Source: Bacteroides finegoldii DSM 17565 (lineage in GTDB: Bacteria > Bacteroidota > Bacteroidia > Bacteroidales > Bacteroidaceae). From it: a stretch of DNA of 64,000 bases. This document shows positions 18,804-28,400 of the stretch, piece after piece (position 1 is the first letter of the stretch; each line of letters opens with the position of its first letter). Both the position numbers and the translations under genes were made by a program. The stretch covers positions 124,001 to 188,000 of the forward strand of contig NZ_GG688320.1 of the NCBI RefSeq assembly GCF_000156195.1, written 5' to 3'. The notes beneath the pieces were generated by a model that had not been told where the DNA came from, made no database searches, and was given only the letters and a program-made list of their open reading frames with translations.

Positions 18804-19754
18804 TTATCGTTTTGTAGCATTTGTGGAAAGCCTCGCTATTCGCCCTCTTAACAATTCGAAATACTTTTCCTTTAATTCAACACTTAGAAATGAGTTTTGA
18901 ATGACAGTCTCAAACTTGGGCAACAGCTTGACATACTTATTTATCAGTCGTTCTACAATCACATTCTCTATGCTCAAAGTGGCTGCTGCCTTGATAAAGT
19001 CTTCCTTTTGAAGCTTTTTCTTCCGCCCGTTCAAGGTCAATGCCAGTTCTTCATCATCCTTTGGATTGATGATAACCGCATTCAGCAAATCGTAAGCAGG
19101 GGTCAAACGTATTTTATCCGCTGCTTCATACAAAGAGAAGTTTTTCAAGTGCATATCGTTATTTCCTGTCAGCCAAGAAAAAAGCACCAACTCCAAAAAA
19201 TTGGTAACATCCATTTTGGGCAAAGAAGAATATTTCAAAACCGCCTTGCCGATACGCTCATAACTGCTCTTGTACTTATGCTCTGTCTGTCTTTCCGTCA
19301 ATTGGCACATATCTTCCATTGCTATTTTCTCTCCGGCAGGAGTCCTGTCGATTCGACGGGTAAGATAGCATAGTGTATCATCTGCCATCCGCATCAGCGT
19401 GTGAGGAACTACCTCGATACGTGCCACCTCCGCAAGGTGCATGGTCAAATCCTCCACCTCAGGCATCATTTCATATTGCGAGGTCTGTGGCTTACAGATA
19501 TAACCACCCCACAGCCCGACAATGGTCAATCGTTTGCTGCCCTCATGCTCATTCAGATGCAAGGACAATTTAGGCTGGACACCAGTCAAAGAGGTTTGGT
19601 CTTGAATGATTTGCAGAGCAAGCTGGTCAAGTTGCTCCGTCGTATAATCAAGTACGGGCAACGTTGTTGTTCCAAAGAACTTCTTTATGCAAGCCTGATG
19701 CATATCCTTTTCCCCCTTTAGAAGTGGACGATAACAATACAAACAATTACACAT
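18804..19754 (-). CDS. hipT: HipT-like serine/threonine kinase toxin (HipA C-terminal part)
   Basis: 316-residue HipA-family kinase lacking the usual N-terminal subdomain, which is encoded separately by the gene just upstream. Visible motifs: a Cys-rich start (CNCLYCYRPL, HQACIKKFFG), the G-loop segment SLTGVQPKLSL, catalytic loop TGNNDMHLKNFSL (Asp of HxxNDxHxKN) and the metal-binding AYDLLNAVI. All catalytic residues are present. HipA/HipT kinases stop translation by phosphorylating an aminoacyl-tRNA synthetase (GltX for HipA, TrpS for E. coli HipT); the target here is unknown. The start overlaps the HipS-like gene by 8 bases. Downstream spacing to the next gene is 77 bp. Confidence 0.9.
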   Translation of the reverse strand: MCNCLYCYRPLLKGEKDMHQACIKKFFGTTTLPVLDYTTEQLDQLALQIIQDQTSLTGVQPKLSLHLNEHEGSKRLTIVGLWGGYICKPQTSQYEMMPEVEDLTMHLAEVARIEVVPHTLMRMADDTLCYLTRRIDRTPAGEKIAMEDMCQLTERQTEHKYKSSYERIGKAVLKYSSLPKMDVTNFLELVLFSWLTGNNDMHLKNFSLYEAADKIRLTPAYDLLNAVIINPKDDEELALTLNGRKKKLQKEDFIKAAATLSIENVIVERLINKYVKLLPKFETVIQNSFLSVELKEKYFELLRGRIARLSTNATKR

Positions 19755-20085
19755 AGTTCACCTCCTTTTCTTCCATAGGAACAACACTTACCGCTCCGAT
19801 ACAATCCTTGCAGCAGGTCATGAGCAACGACATCCGGTCAAGAATGCTGATGTCAGTATTCCGCAGTGCAACATCCAGCAGCCATCCTTCAGGTATCAAA
19901 CCGTCAAAGAACGGAAACAGCACAGGACTTGTGTATGCATCTGCTTGTAAAGGCAATGTCAGGCTGACGGCTCTTGCCGTCTCCAATGATAGATATTCCG
20001 GCAAATAATGAAACTCATATCCTGCATCATTTTCTGTCAGAATCCCTGCCGATTGGTCTTTATAAAATATATGGGCTTGTCTCAT
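19747..20085 (-). CDS. hipS: HipS-like protein (HipA N-terminal subdomain 1)
   Basis: 112-residue protein matching only the N-terminal subdomain of HipA: F-x-Y-x-x-YL (YEFHYLPEYLSL), ARAVSLTLPLQADAYTS and the FDGLIPEGWLLD segment, which in full-length HipA is FFxNLLPEG. In three-component HipBST systems this piece is a separate protein and acts as the antitoxin to HipT. The gene overlaps hipB by 4 bases and hipT by 8, so all three are translationally coupled. The antitoxin role is inferred from the family. Confidence 0.88.
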   Translation of the reverse strand: MRQAHIFYKDQSAGILTENDAGYEFHYLPEYLSLETARAVSLTLPLQADAYTSPVLFPFFDGLIPEGWLLDVALRNTDISILDRMSLLMTCCKDCIGAVSVVPMEEKEVNYV

Positions 20086-20294
20086 TGATTATTGGATTTA
20101 ATAGTAGCAACCATTTCATAATTAAAGAAATCAAGAAGCTGATTCACCTTATCTAGACGCAACGTTTCTTTTCCCTGCTCAAGGTCTCGCACAAAGCGCA
20201 ATCCCACCCCTGACTTCAAGGAAAGTTCTTCTTGCGTCAGGTTATACTGCTTTCGCAACATCTTGACCGTAGTAGAGAGATTATTCATAAGCAT
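20082..20294 (-). CDS. hipB: HipB-like XRE repressor
   Basis: 70-residue HTH protein (VKMLRKQYNLTQEELSL, GVGLRFVRDLEQGKETL) of the HipB type, nearly all of it the helix-turn-helix domain. HipB proteins repress their own operon and boost or relay antitoxin action. Three TATACC-N6-GGTATA-like operators lie upstream at 20383-20486. It is the first gene of a HipB-HipS-HipT operon. Confidence 0.88.
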   Translation of the reverse strand: MLMNNLSTTVKMLRKQYNLTQEELSLKSGVGLRFVRDLEQGKETLRLDKVNQLLDFFNYEMVATIKSNNQ

Positions 20295-20382
20295 TCAACA
20301 TTTAAAATCCAAGATTTTACAATAAAGGCAGCACCTCGAAATAAATCAAACAAGTTTGATTCTTCACTCAGCTTACACTCCA

Positions 20383-20486
20383 TTTATACCTTTTCAGGTG
20401 CAAAATTAATACAAATATCCCACATTATACCATAAAAGGTATAATTTATTTCATCACAAGCATCATTATATCAGATAAGGTATAAT
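20383..20486. promoter_or_regulatory. Three HipB-type operators at 41-bp spacing over the hipBST promoter
   Basis: Three inverted repeats occur at equal 41-bp intervals: 20383-20404 (TTTATACC-N6-GGTGCAAA, imperfect), 20424-20445 (ATTATACC-N6-GGTATAAT, perfect) and 20465-20486 (ATTATATC-N6-GGTATAAT). 41 bp is close to four helical turns. The known HipB operators have the form TATCC-N8-GGATA, a similar half-site at similar spacing. A minus-strand -7 box TAATTTTG lies at 20401-20408, so operator 1 covers the start region and operator 2 the -33 region; bound HipB would block transcription. Confidence 0.8.
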
Positions 20487-20530
20487 ATAGTAAGATTCAA
20501 AACCACAAATTAAAGAACACAAGCACTGCT

Positions 20531-20582
20531 CTACACTTTTTCAAGCGAATAATTCAGTTTCGCTACACTTTTTCAAGCGAAT
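20531..20582. repeat. 20-bp direct repeat
   Basis: CTACACTTTTTCAAGCGAAT occurs at 20531-20550 and again at 20563-20582, start to start 32 bp. It lies between the hipBST operators and a stretch of gene debris. It may mark an old recombination junction; nothing else supports this. Confidence 0.6.
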
Positions 20583-20845
20583 CAAATATTCCATTGCAGC
20601 AGACTAATAAAATTCCCACTGCAACCCACAGAAATTCCAAGAAAACCACTACCTTTGTATTCAACAAGCGTTCTGTAACATACCTGCAAAAATGCCCTAT
20701 CAGTCAACACCTTGTATCTGATAGCGGACATTCCACAAAAGGACTGAAAAGAGGCGGTACAACACGTATATGCAAAGCGATGAAATACAACTATTTGCAT
20801 TTGTCCCTACATTCTGTGTACTTGTAAAAACAGAGGTTGTACCTA
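20583..20845. other. Intergenic stretch with no convincing gene
   Basis: A plus-strand TACCTTTG -7 box lies at 20650-20657, but no credible gene follows; a 77-codon plus-strand frame here lacks any recognisable motif and has an odd composition. This stretch is probably debris between the 20-bp repeats and the truncated secreted protein. Confidence 0.4.
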
Positions 20846-20992
20846 TTAAAATGAATAGTCACTGATAATCAGTGATGTAAATATGCTGCATCGCGAATTA
20901 TCTGGAAATTCACCTTGAATAGCATATTTTTCTTGTCCGTAAAATAACTGGGCTATAGATACAAACATTAATATGAATAGATATTTTCTCAT
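20846..20992 (-). pseudogene. Truncated secreted protein (N-terminus only)
   Basis: A 48-codon frame starts with a clear signal peptide (MRKYLFILMFVSIAQLFYG) followed by QEKYAIQGEFPDNSRC and then stops. The start resembles a DUF4369-type thioredoxin-like lipoprotein or secreted protein (Y-x-I-x-G pattern), but only the first ~20 mature residues remain. It begins 15 bp after the DUF4251 gene on the same strand. A perfect palindrome CACTGAT-A-ATCAGTG sits in it at 20860-20874, near the break. I read it as a deletion remnant. Confidence 0.5.
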
Positions 20993-21007
20993 GATAATAA
21001 TTAAGTG

Positions 21008-21511
21008 TTACAGAGATTCCGTTTCTTCTCTTCGCATATTTAATTCTCCCCAAAAACTTACACTTTGATAGTGTTGCATAAAAACATTGACAATCGCCCT
21101 TCCATCAACATACACAATAATCTTAAAGTTGAATTTGTCTACTTTTGTCCGTGCTGAAAATTTAATATAGACATTCCCTTTCCTATCTATATCCATGGTA
21201 TATTTTTTGAGGGGTACCTGAAAACGAAGTTCATTTCCTCTGCCGCTATAAGGTATATCAGATTCCTCAATAAAGAAAAGATCGGAAAAGACCGAATCAT
21301 TTTTAATTGCTATCGAGCTTTCGGGATAATCCAATTCTATGTACTCCCTATACGAAAGTATATAAGTATCCACACCGATCTTATAGTCTCTTGATGTAAT
21401 GATCTTGTTGACAACTTCTGAGTTATATTCTTTCTTATTTTGAGCAGAAAGAGTAGAAGCCCATACCAACATTACTAAAAGCCATATAAAAATTTGTTCA
21501 TTTGTTCTCAT
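21008..21511 (-). CDS. Secreted DUF4251-like protein
   Basis: 167-residue protein with a signal peptide (IWLLVMLVWASTLSAQ). The remainder fits DUF4251, a Bacteroidetes periplasmic family: a YIELDYPESSIAIKNDS strand, then IPYSGRGNE in place of the usual LPYFGRA, and a VPLKKYTMDIDRKGN strand pair followed by IKFSARTKVDKFNFKIIVYVDG. Function of the family is unknown. No operon partner remains intact; a truncated secreted-protein gene follows 15 bp downstream. Confidence 0.75.
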   Translation of the reverse strand: MRTNEQIFIWLLVMLVWASTLSAQNKKEYNSEVVNKIITSRDYKIGVDTYILSYREYIELDYPESSIAIKNDSVFSDLFFIEESDIPYSGRGNELRFQVPLKKYTMDIDRKGNVYIKFSARTKVDKFNFKIIVYVDGRAIVNVFMQHYQSVSFWGELNMRREETESL

Positions 21512-21819
21512 AATAATTACAAATTAGAATATAGATATTATTTCACTTTTTAATGATATGCTAAGATAGTGCACTTACCCTTGCTTTGCTCACAATCTTC
21601 TATCCCACTCTCCAATAAGAACTACTTTTAGAGATTAATAATATTGAATATCTTTTTCAAGGCGATACCCAATTATTAGTAGATAATCGTTTGGCTCATT
21701 TTCCAGTTCTGTCTATATCACATAAGATAAGGAGCTGTATTTTTCCATAATATTAGTACGAATAAAAGTTTATCGTTCTTGTTGTTACAAAGGACGACAT
21801 TTATAAATTTAAATACAAA
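21512..21819. other. Intergenic region between DUF4251 gene and the insertion sequence
   Basis: No intact gene. A short plus-strand frame ending near 21750 reads ELLLEINNIEYLFQGDTQ... with TQLLVDNRLAHFP, which looks protein-like but has no start and no match I recognise; it may be a fragment of a decayed gene. A loose minus-strand TAATTTG is 27 bp before the DUF4251 start. Confidence 0.35.
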
Positions 21820-21824
21820 TTTCA

Positions 21825-23672
21825 AGAGGTTGTGTCAAAACGCTGACACAACCTCTTTTTTTATGCGCAAAGCCCAGACTTTCTCAAGCCCGGGCTTTGT
21901 TATTCCCCAAAGTTTTCGTATCTTTAGGTATAAAGTTTTTCGTTATGGCAAAGTTACATTTTCGTCCTTACATTCCCAACCAAACCGTTCTTTTTCCACA
22001 AAGAATTGATGAAAACATAGCTGCAAACGACCCGGTCCGCATCGTGAATGCTGTTATAGACAATCTCAATCTTGAGAGTTTCAAGAAGCTTTATAAGGAA
22101 ACGGGCCGTTGTCCTTATCATTCTAAAATGATGCTTAAGGTGATAATCTACGCCTACATGAATAATATCTATTCTTGCCGTAAAATAGAGAAGCACCTCC
22201 TTCGTGACATTCATTATATTTGGCTTGCCGGTAATGAGCATCTGGATTTTATAACGATCAACCGTTTTCGTAACCGTGTAAAGGAGGAAATAAATAATGT
22301 ATTTACCCAGTTGGTTCTTGTCCTTGCCGATAAAGGTTTCATCAGCCTTGATGTGGAGTATATCGACGGCACCAAGATTGGATCCAAAGCCAACAAATAT
22401 ACTTTTGTCTGGCGCAAGACAGTCGAACGGAACCGTACGAGACTAATGGATAAAATCCGTATTCTCTTGGAGCAGGTGGATGAAGCCATTGCACAGGAGA
22501 ACTCTATAAAAGACACATCCGTGGAGTTTACTCCCTGCAGGCTCTCTGACATAGTGGATGAACTTAAAGAAGCCCTGGAACGCCAGTCTGCAACAAAGGA
22601 TAAGGAAGAAAAGAAAGCCCTACGCAAAAAGAAGAAGCAGGTCATGGAACTTGAAGGGTATCGTGACAAGCTGATAGAATACGACAATCACCTTGATACC
22701 CTTGGAGAACGTAACTCCTATTCCAAGACCGATCCTGATGCCACATTCATGCGCATGAAAGAAGATGCCATGAAGAACGGGCAGACCAAACCCGGATATA
22801 ATCTGCAAATAGGTACTGAAAACCAATTCATCACAGACTTCCGTCTGTTTCCCAACCCTACCGATACACTGACCCTCATATCTTTTTTCCACTCTTTCCA
22901 GTACCGCTATAACCGTTTACCGAATATCTGTGTGGCAGACTCCGGTTACGGTTCGGAAGAAAATTACCGGTTCATGCAGGGAATGGGATAGAAGCCTTCA
23001 TCAAGTACAATTACTTCCATAAAGAACAGCGTCCCCGTTATACTCCCAACCCGTTCCATGCCGAAAGTCTCCATTACAATGCCCAAGAGGATTATTACGT
23101 TTGTCCTATGGGACAGCACACGAACCGTATAGGAACCAAACGTGACAAGACAGCGAGCGGATACATCACCGAAAGTGCCCGGTATAAAGCAGAAAGATGC
23201 GAAGGTTGCCCTTTGCGTGGCAGTTGTTTTAAAGCCCGGGGGAACCGTATTATAGAAGTCAACCACCAATTAAATCAATACAAACGGCAGACACGGGAAA
23301 GGTTGCTCTCAGAAGAAGGGATCAAGCATAGAGGCAGGAGGTGTATAGAACCAGAGGCTGTGTTTGGACAAATAAAATACAACATGGCATACAGAAGATT
23401 CCGGCATATGGGAGAAGACAAGGTTACAATGGACTTTGCTTTCTTTGCTATAGCCTTTAATATCAAAAAAATGTGTGCTAAACTGATAAAAGAAGGAAAG
23501 GGGCTCATTACAGTTGCCAAATATATGTTTATGGGACTATTTATAACCCGATATAATTGGAATATAGCAACTTGTTGCCAAATGCATGAGGAAAAAGCAG
23601 CATAGCCAAAAGAAAATATAAAAGAACTGTAAAATATAAAAGAGGTTGTGTCAAAACGCTGACACAACCTCT
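21825..23672 (+). mobile_element. IS1182-family-like insertion sequence
   Basis: 1848-bp element. Each end is the same 32-bp hairpin (stem AGAGGTTGTGTC / GACACAACCTCT, loop AAAACGCT) at 21825-21856 and 23641-23672, so the terminal inverted repeats are themselves palindromic. It is flanked by TTTCA at 21820-21824 and 23673-23677, a 5-bp direct repeat consistent with target duplication. A further hairpin (AAAGCCC 21869-21875 / GGGCTTT 21892-21898) precedes the transposase and may block read-through from outside. It sits 14 bp past the stop of the neighbouring HTH gene. Confidence 0.9.
21945..23605 (+). pseudogene. IS1182-like transposase, frameshifted
   Basis: DDE transposase of the IS1182 type: [15 protein letters not shown] near the start, the [17 protein letters not shown] segment holding the first catalytic Asp, [11 protein letters not shown], and CEGCPLRGSCF cysteines near the end. 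The real start is the ATG at 21945 ([13 protein letters not shown]); an in-frame ATG at 21897 lies upstream. The frame breaks at about 22988: ATGGGATAG should read ATGGGGATAGAA, and the rest continues with EAFIKYNYFHKEQ in another frame to 23605. One G is missing from a G-run, so either the element is inactivated or this is a homopolymer sequencing error. Confidence 0.88.
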
Positions 23673-23686
23673 TTTCACAAGAAAGA

Positions 23687-24022
23687 TCATTCTAAACGTA
23701 ATGATTTAATAAAATCGGTAATAGATTCACAAGAAACATTCATTTTCTTTTTCAATCTACTACGGCGTATTCGAAAAGAACTTCCTAGAATATGGAACAA
23801 CTCTGAAATCTGCGCATTACTAAAATCGATACGTAACAAAAGAATGATATGTATATCATCTTCTGAAAGTATAGGATAATAATGCCTCAATTTATAGATA
23901 AAACCATCCTGATGAAGATTTATCCAGAATTCTAACTTATTCCAATTACAATCACTTATTGCTGATAAAGATGTAACATAAATTTGTACGTCACAGACAG
24001 TCTTCCATTCTTCTTCATTCAT
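23687..24022 (-). CDS. Short HTH protein resembling a C-terminal regulator domain
   Basis: 111-residue protein. It corresponds to the C-terminal DNA-binding domain of Bacteroidetes TPR-type regulators: a FWINLHQDGFIYKLRHYYP helix, ILSEDDIHIILLLRID, then an HTH (FSNAQISELFHILGSSF and RIRRSRLKKKM). Normally this follows TPR repeats and a membrane helix; here it stands alone with an ATG start 30 bp after the GH28 stop. It could be a remnant or a free-standing regulator of the operon. An insertion sequence begins 14 bp past its stop. Confidence 0.65.
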   Translation of the reverse strand: MNEEEWKTVCDVQIYVTSLSAISDCNWNKLEFWINLHQDGFIYKLRHYYPILSEDDIHIILLLRIDFSNAQISELFHILGSSFRIRRSRLKKKMNVSCESITDFIKSLRLE

Positions 24023-24052
24023 AGCTGGATTTTTATCTATTACAATTATGCC

Positions 24053-25462
24053 CTATTTCACCAATTCACCATTGATATAAAGGTTTTTGAAAGTAACATC
24101 TTTCGCCCCTTTAATATCATTTGCTCCTTTGGCTACATTATTAAAATGAGAATCCTCTACACTGATATTATATACATGTTTATCATCCTCCAATCCGATA
24201 ATAAGCACACCTAATTTACTCTTCTCACAAGTTACATTCTTCAAATGCACATTACGGACAATCGGGTCAAACCCTCTCTTACATTTCTCCCGATTCTCAT
24301 ATTGCAGATTGATGCGAAGTACAGCTTCACGACATTGTCCTACCGTCACATTGCGTACATATACATTTTCTATAAGTCCTCCGCGACAAGTGCTCGTCTT
24401 AATACGAATGACACGATCCAGATTCGGGCTATCCATTCGGCAGTCTTCTACAAACAAGTTACGGTAACCACCGGAAATCTCACTGCCAATCACTACTCCT
24501 CCATGTCCATTCCTCATCATGCAACCACGTACGATAATGTTCTCACTGGGAATATTCCATTTACGCCCGTCTTCATTACGTCCTGATTTAATGGCAATAC
24601 AATCATCACCCGTGTCAAATGTACAATTCTCTATCAACACATTCTTACAAGATTCAGGATCACATCCGTCTCCGTTAGGTCCACGATTGAAAACAGTCAC
24701 TCCGCTAACAATCAAGCTCTCGCAGAAAAGAGGATGAATCACCCAAAACGGAGAATTCAACAAAGTAACACCTTCAATCAAGATGGTGTGGCAGGAATGT
24801 AAGTTCAATAGCTGCGGACGCATACCATCTTCCGGTTTCATCAGACGTTTGTAAACGGGAGTCGATGTTTCACCATACATCAACAGACGTTCACGACCTC
24901 CATTGCGCTGAGCCACCATGCCTTCTTTCCAGCCATATTTTACCGCTCCACACATCGGCCACCAAGTTTCCATGCTACCTTGTCCATCGATAATACCTTT
25001 TCCGGTTATGGCAATATTACTTTCACCGTAAGCATAAATCAAGGGGTGAGCATTATAGCAATCAATTCCTTCCCAACGAGTTAAAACAGCAGGAAAATAA
25101 AGGCTTTGATCTGTAGAGAATTTCAAAACAGCTCCCTCTTCGAGATGGAAATTCACATTGCTCTTTAAAGTAATAGGTCCGGTATAAAAAGTGCCTTTAG
25201 GAACAATTACTGTGCCACCTCCTGACAGACTGCACTGTAGAATAGCCTGATTAATGGCTTCATGGCAAGGATTAGCCTCATCATCCGTTTTTGCTCCAAA
25301 ATCAGTTATAAGGAATGTTCGTTTCGGAAAAGAGGTCCGTTTAATCTGTTTTTCGATACGGGCGCTTTCTTTAAATGCTTTATCAAAATCAACAGTATTC
25401 GCAGATGTTACCTCTGCCACAAAAAGCAACATCAGTAGTAAATTAATAGTTCTTCTCATCAT
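24053..25462 (-). CDS. GH28 polygalacturonase / rhamnogalacturonan hydrolase
   Basis: 469-residue secreted right-handed beta-helix enzyme with signal peptide (LLLMLLFVAEVTSA). GH28 signature residues are in place: NGDGCD, TGDDCIAIKSG with the catalytic Asp pair, GHGGVVIGSE, and RVIRIKTS. It hydrolyses galacturonic acid linkages in pectin, probably the homogalacturonan or RG-I backbone, in the periplasm. It is the third gene of a short operon after the two six-hairpin enzymes (28777-30888 and 25498-28761), and is followed 30 bp later by a small HTH gene. Confidence 0.93.
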   Translation of the reverse strand: MMRRTINLLLMLLFVAEVTSANTVDFDKAFKESARIEKQIKRTSFPKRTFLITDFGAKTDDEANPCHEAINQAILQCSLSGGGTVIVPKGTFYTGPITLKSNVNFHLEEGAVLKFSTDQSLYFPAVLTRWEGIDCYNAHPLIYAYGESNIAITGKGIIDGQGSMETWWPMCGAVKYGWKEGMVAQRNGGRERLLMYGETSTPVYKRLMKPEDGMRPQLLNLHSCHTILIEGVTLLNSPFWVIHPLFCESLIVSGVTVFNRGPNGDGCDPESCKNVLIENCTFDTGDDCIAIKSGRNEDGRKWNIPSENIIVRGCMMRNGHGGVVIGSEISGGYRNLFVEDCRMDSPNLDRVIRIKTSTCRGGLIENVYVRNVTVGQCREAVLRINLQYENREKCKRGFDPIVRNVHLKNVTCEKSKLGVLIIGLEDDKHVYNISVEDSHFNNVAKGANDIKGAKDVTFKNLYINGELVK

Positions 25463-25497
25463 AATTCTTATCCTTTTATTAATATGTTATTTTTATT

Positions 25498-28400
25498 TTA
25501 TTGCAATGTAACTCCCATCAAACCGATAACAACATCGTTTGAAAGTGTTTCCAACGTCAGATGACTTAACTCTTTGGAAGGATTCAAAGGCATGTCCAAA
25601 AGTACACCTGCTCCTCCCTCGATGGAACGTCCATAAACACCCTTTATACCTAAGTCCTTTCCCAAGTCATTGCTAACCAAACCCGTCTTAAAATGAATGC
25701 GATAAGGACGGGGAGAAACAACAGTGAATGCCTGACCATCAACATAGAAATCTTGCTCAATAGGACACCAGTTATCCGGATTCACTAATTCCAATACATC
25801 AGAAGTTCCATCTGTATAGTATACACGAACAATACCATTAGCAATGCGACACTGCATGTGGTTGGTACTGCCTGCCATCATTAAATAGGCATGAGAAGCC
25901 CGACCGGAAAGCGGAATACTCAAACTGTCGGGATAATTATCCCACAACGAAGTAAAAGCAATATTGCTTCCTTGAGCCAATGTTCGGAACGGCACACCCA
26001 GTTTGGTAGTCAGCATCTCATCACGTACCAAGGCACGCAAACCTGCATCATCAATATCAGCAGTTAATTTCGGATGACACCACTCGCCAATGCCCTGAAC
26101 AGGAAGTTGCAAAGTGGTATAAGGCGAACGGGGTGTCAGATACTCATTCCGGAAAATATCAGTCACATTCGCATTGAACAAAGAATCCATATTCATCACC
26201 CGGCACTCTGACGTATTCACCTGTGAGAAAGGAAGAATGACCGGTGATTTTTCCGATTTTGTAATCTGTACGTTTACAGGCTGCCACCATTCCATCTGTC
26301 CTTGTTTCATGCGAACAAAGAATGTATGATGCCCCAAATGATCATTAACCTTACTTCTTATAGACGTATCACTAACATTCGGTTGTATCAGCACTCCCTG
26401 CGGATCATATATTTCACCGAATACCGCCCCTAAAATGGATGGAATACGGATCTCCGCTAAAGCCTCCGCCTGTATTTCAGGCAGAACCGGATTCAGTCTG
26501 TTTCCTTCCCACACAATTTCGACAATTGATTTTTTGGTAGAAGAAGCAGGAATAACAACCACCGGATAACCGGAAGCAGCTTCCGCAAAGCTCCAGTCAA
26601 CTTCTTTCCCATTTACTTTCACAGAATGAATCCTTTCTCTTCCGACATTCACTTGTAATGTCAAAGCCAAAGGTGCCTTAAAACGTTGCTCTATCCGGTA
26701 AATATCTGTATCTTTCTCCCTGACAAAGTGATAGGTTATGTCAGGCAAAGAAATAGAAGCTTTTGACCATCCTGCGGGAAATCCCGGACGAATCACCATC
26801 TTCCCGTTCAATACATCGGGTAAAATGCCATACAATCCTTGTACCAGTAATCGGGAAGCTACCCCTATCGGATCTCCAAAGTCACGATAACACTCTCCAC
26901 GGGCAGCATCATAAAAGCTGACTTGCCCCAAATTGCCGGGACTGTTACCTAAGTACATACCATCCAGAAATGAACTTTTCATCAATCGATATGCTTCCTC
27001 CGGACGTCCTGCCTGGAAATAGGCCAAAGCTGTATGCATTACCTCTGCGAAAGCCACATTATTGATACTCCAGGAATAAGGTAACCAATTGGTAGTGGCA
27101 ATCGTTGCATACCCCTCTTCCAGTCCATCGGCATACACGGGAATATGTGGTATTTCCGTATCAACATACCGTGTAGCCTGATAAGCTTGAAAAGGATCAG
27201 CAACGTCGCTATCGAGTGCATGGTATATAGTCCATAATCCCGGACTTTCGTGAAGCCGGCGATGTCCCATAAAATCCTGATATTCCGCCCAACAACCTTT
27301 GCTCTGCATCCAAAGACGCTTATTCATCGCTTTCAATATTTGCTTGGCTTCGTTCTGATAAGGTGAAGGATCTTCGCCTATCAAAGAAGCAAGAAAAGCA
27401 GCCATTTTATTGGCACGGTAGTTATAAGCCGACGAATGGGTGACTGCGCCACTGTTGTAGTAAAGCGCATCACTTGCCCAAATACAAGCGTATGCATCAT
27501 ATAAACCATCATTGTCCGGATCATAATTTAATTTTTCCCAAGCTAGATGGCGGGTAATCACAAACCACATTTTGCGGACATACGCAGTATCTCCCGTCCA
27601 GTTGAAGTGCCATAACAATTCATCCATGTAACAAAGATTCATGTCATAGTGGTGCATCTGATTGTTACGTCCAGGATTCCGGCAAATATACCCATTACTA
27701 TATTGAGGAGTTCCCCAACGTTTTTCCGAACGCGCCAGATTCATTGTAGAATCTTGTGCCGGATGAGGTATTGTATTCGGGACATCAGTCACCTGACTGG
27801 CTGCATAAGCATCAAAATGAGTCCGTGCCCGGTCATGCCAACCTAAGGCATCACCAGTATATCCGGCCCTCCATCCACTTAACGGCATACGCCAGCCAAT
27901 AGCACCGTGCAACCAAACCTGTCCGCCCCAAATTCCATCGGCAGCTGCGACCAATGCACCACCCAACGTGTTCAAATAAGGGTCCGGCGTTTCTATCTTC
28001 AAATGAGAAGCCAACGCCAAAGAGGCTGCCTCCGCTTGTTGATAGAGTTTACGGACATTATAGCCTTCGGGAACCTCCCCACGTACCAAGTATACTTCTT
28101 TCTGCAAAGCAAGTTCACCTGTGACAAGGTCAGTCGCTTCGGCAGGAAGTTCGAAGCAATCAGCCGGATCTACCCCCATATCTCCATTACGACTCAAACG
28201 TTTTCCGGTAGCTCCCCCATGTTGCCAACGAAGTATAGCTCCTTTAGGCATATTCGAAGGAGAAAAACGCCAAATAGCTCCATCCATATCGGCTAATGCC
28301 AATACAGAAATACGCAGTTCTCCTTTTCCCCAAGACGGGTCTGTCAAATAATAGGTACGTTTTCCAGCCGAATAACGGGATTCACAATGCCCGGTGCAGT

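Noticed and set aside
20594..20827. 77-codon plus-strand frame
   Set aside because: No motif, biased composition and no ribosome-binding context; more likely intergenic debris.
22214..22687. 157-codon minus-strand frame inside the IS
   Set aside because: It is antisense to the transposase and has a low-complexity Ser/Arg composition.
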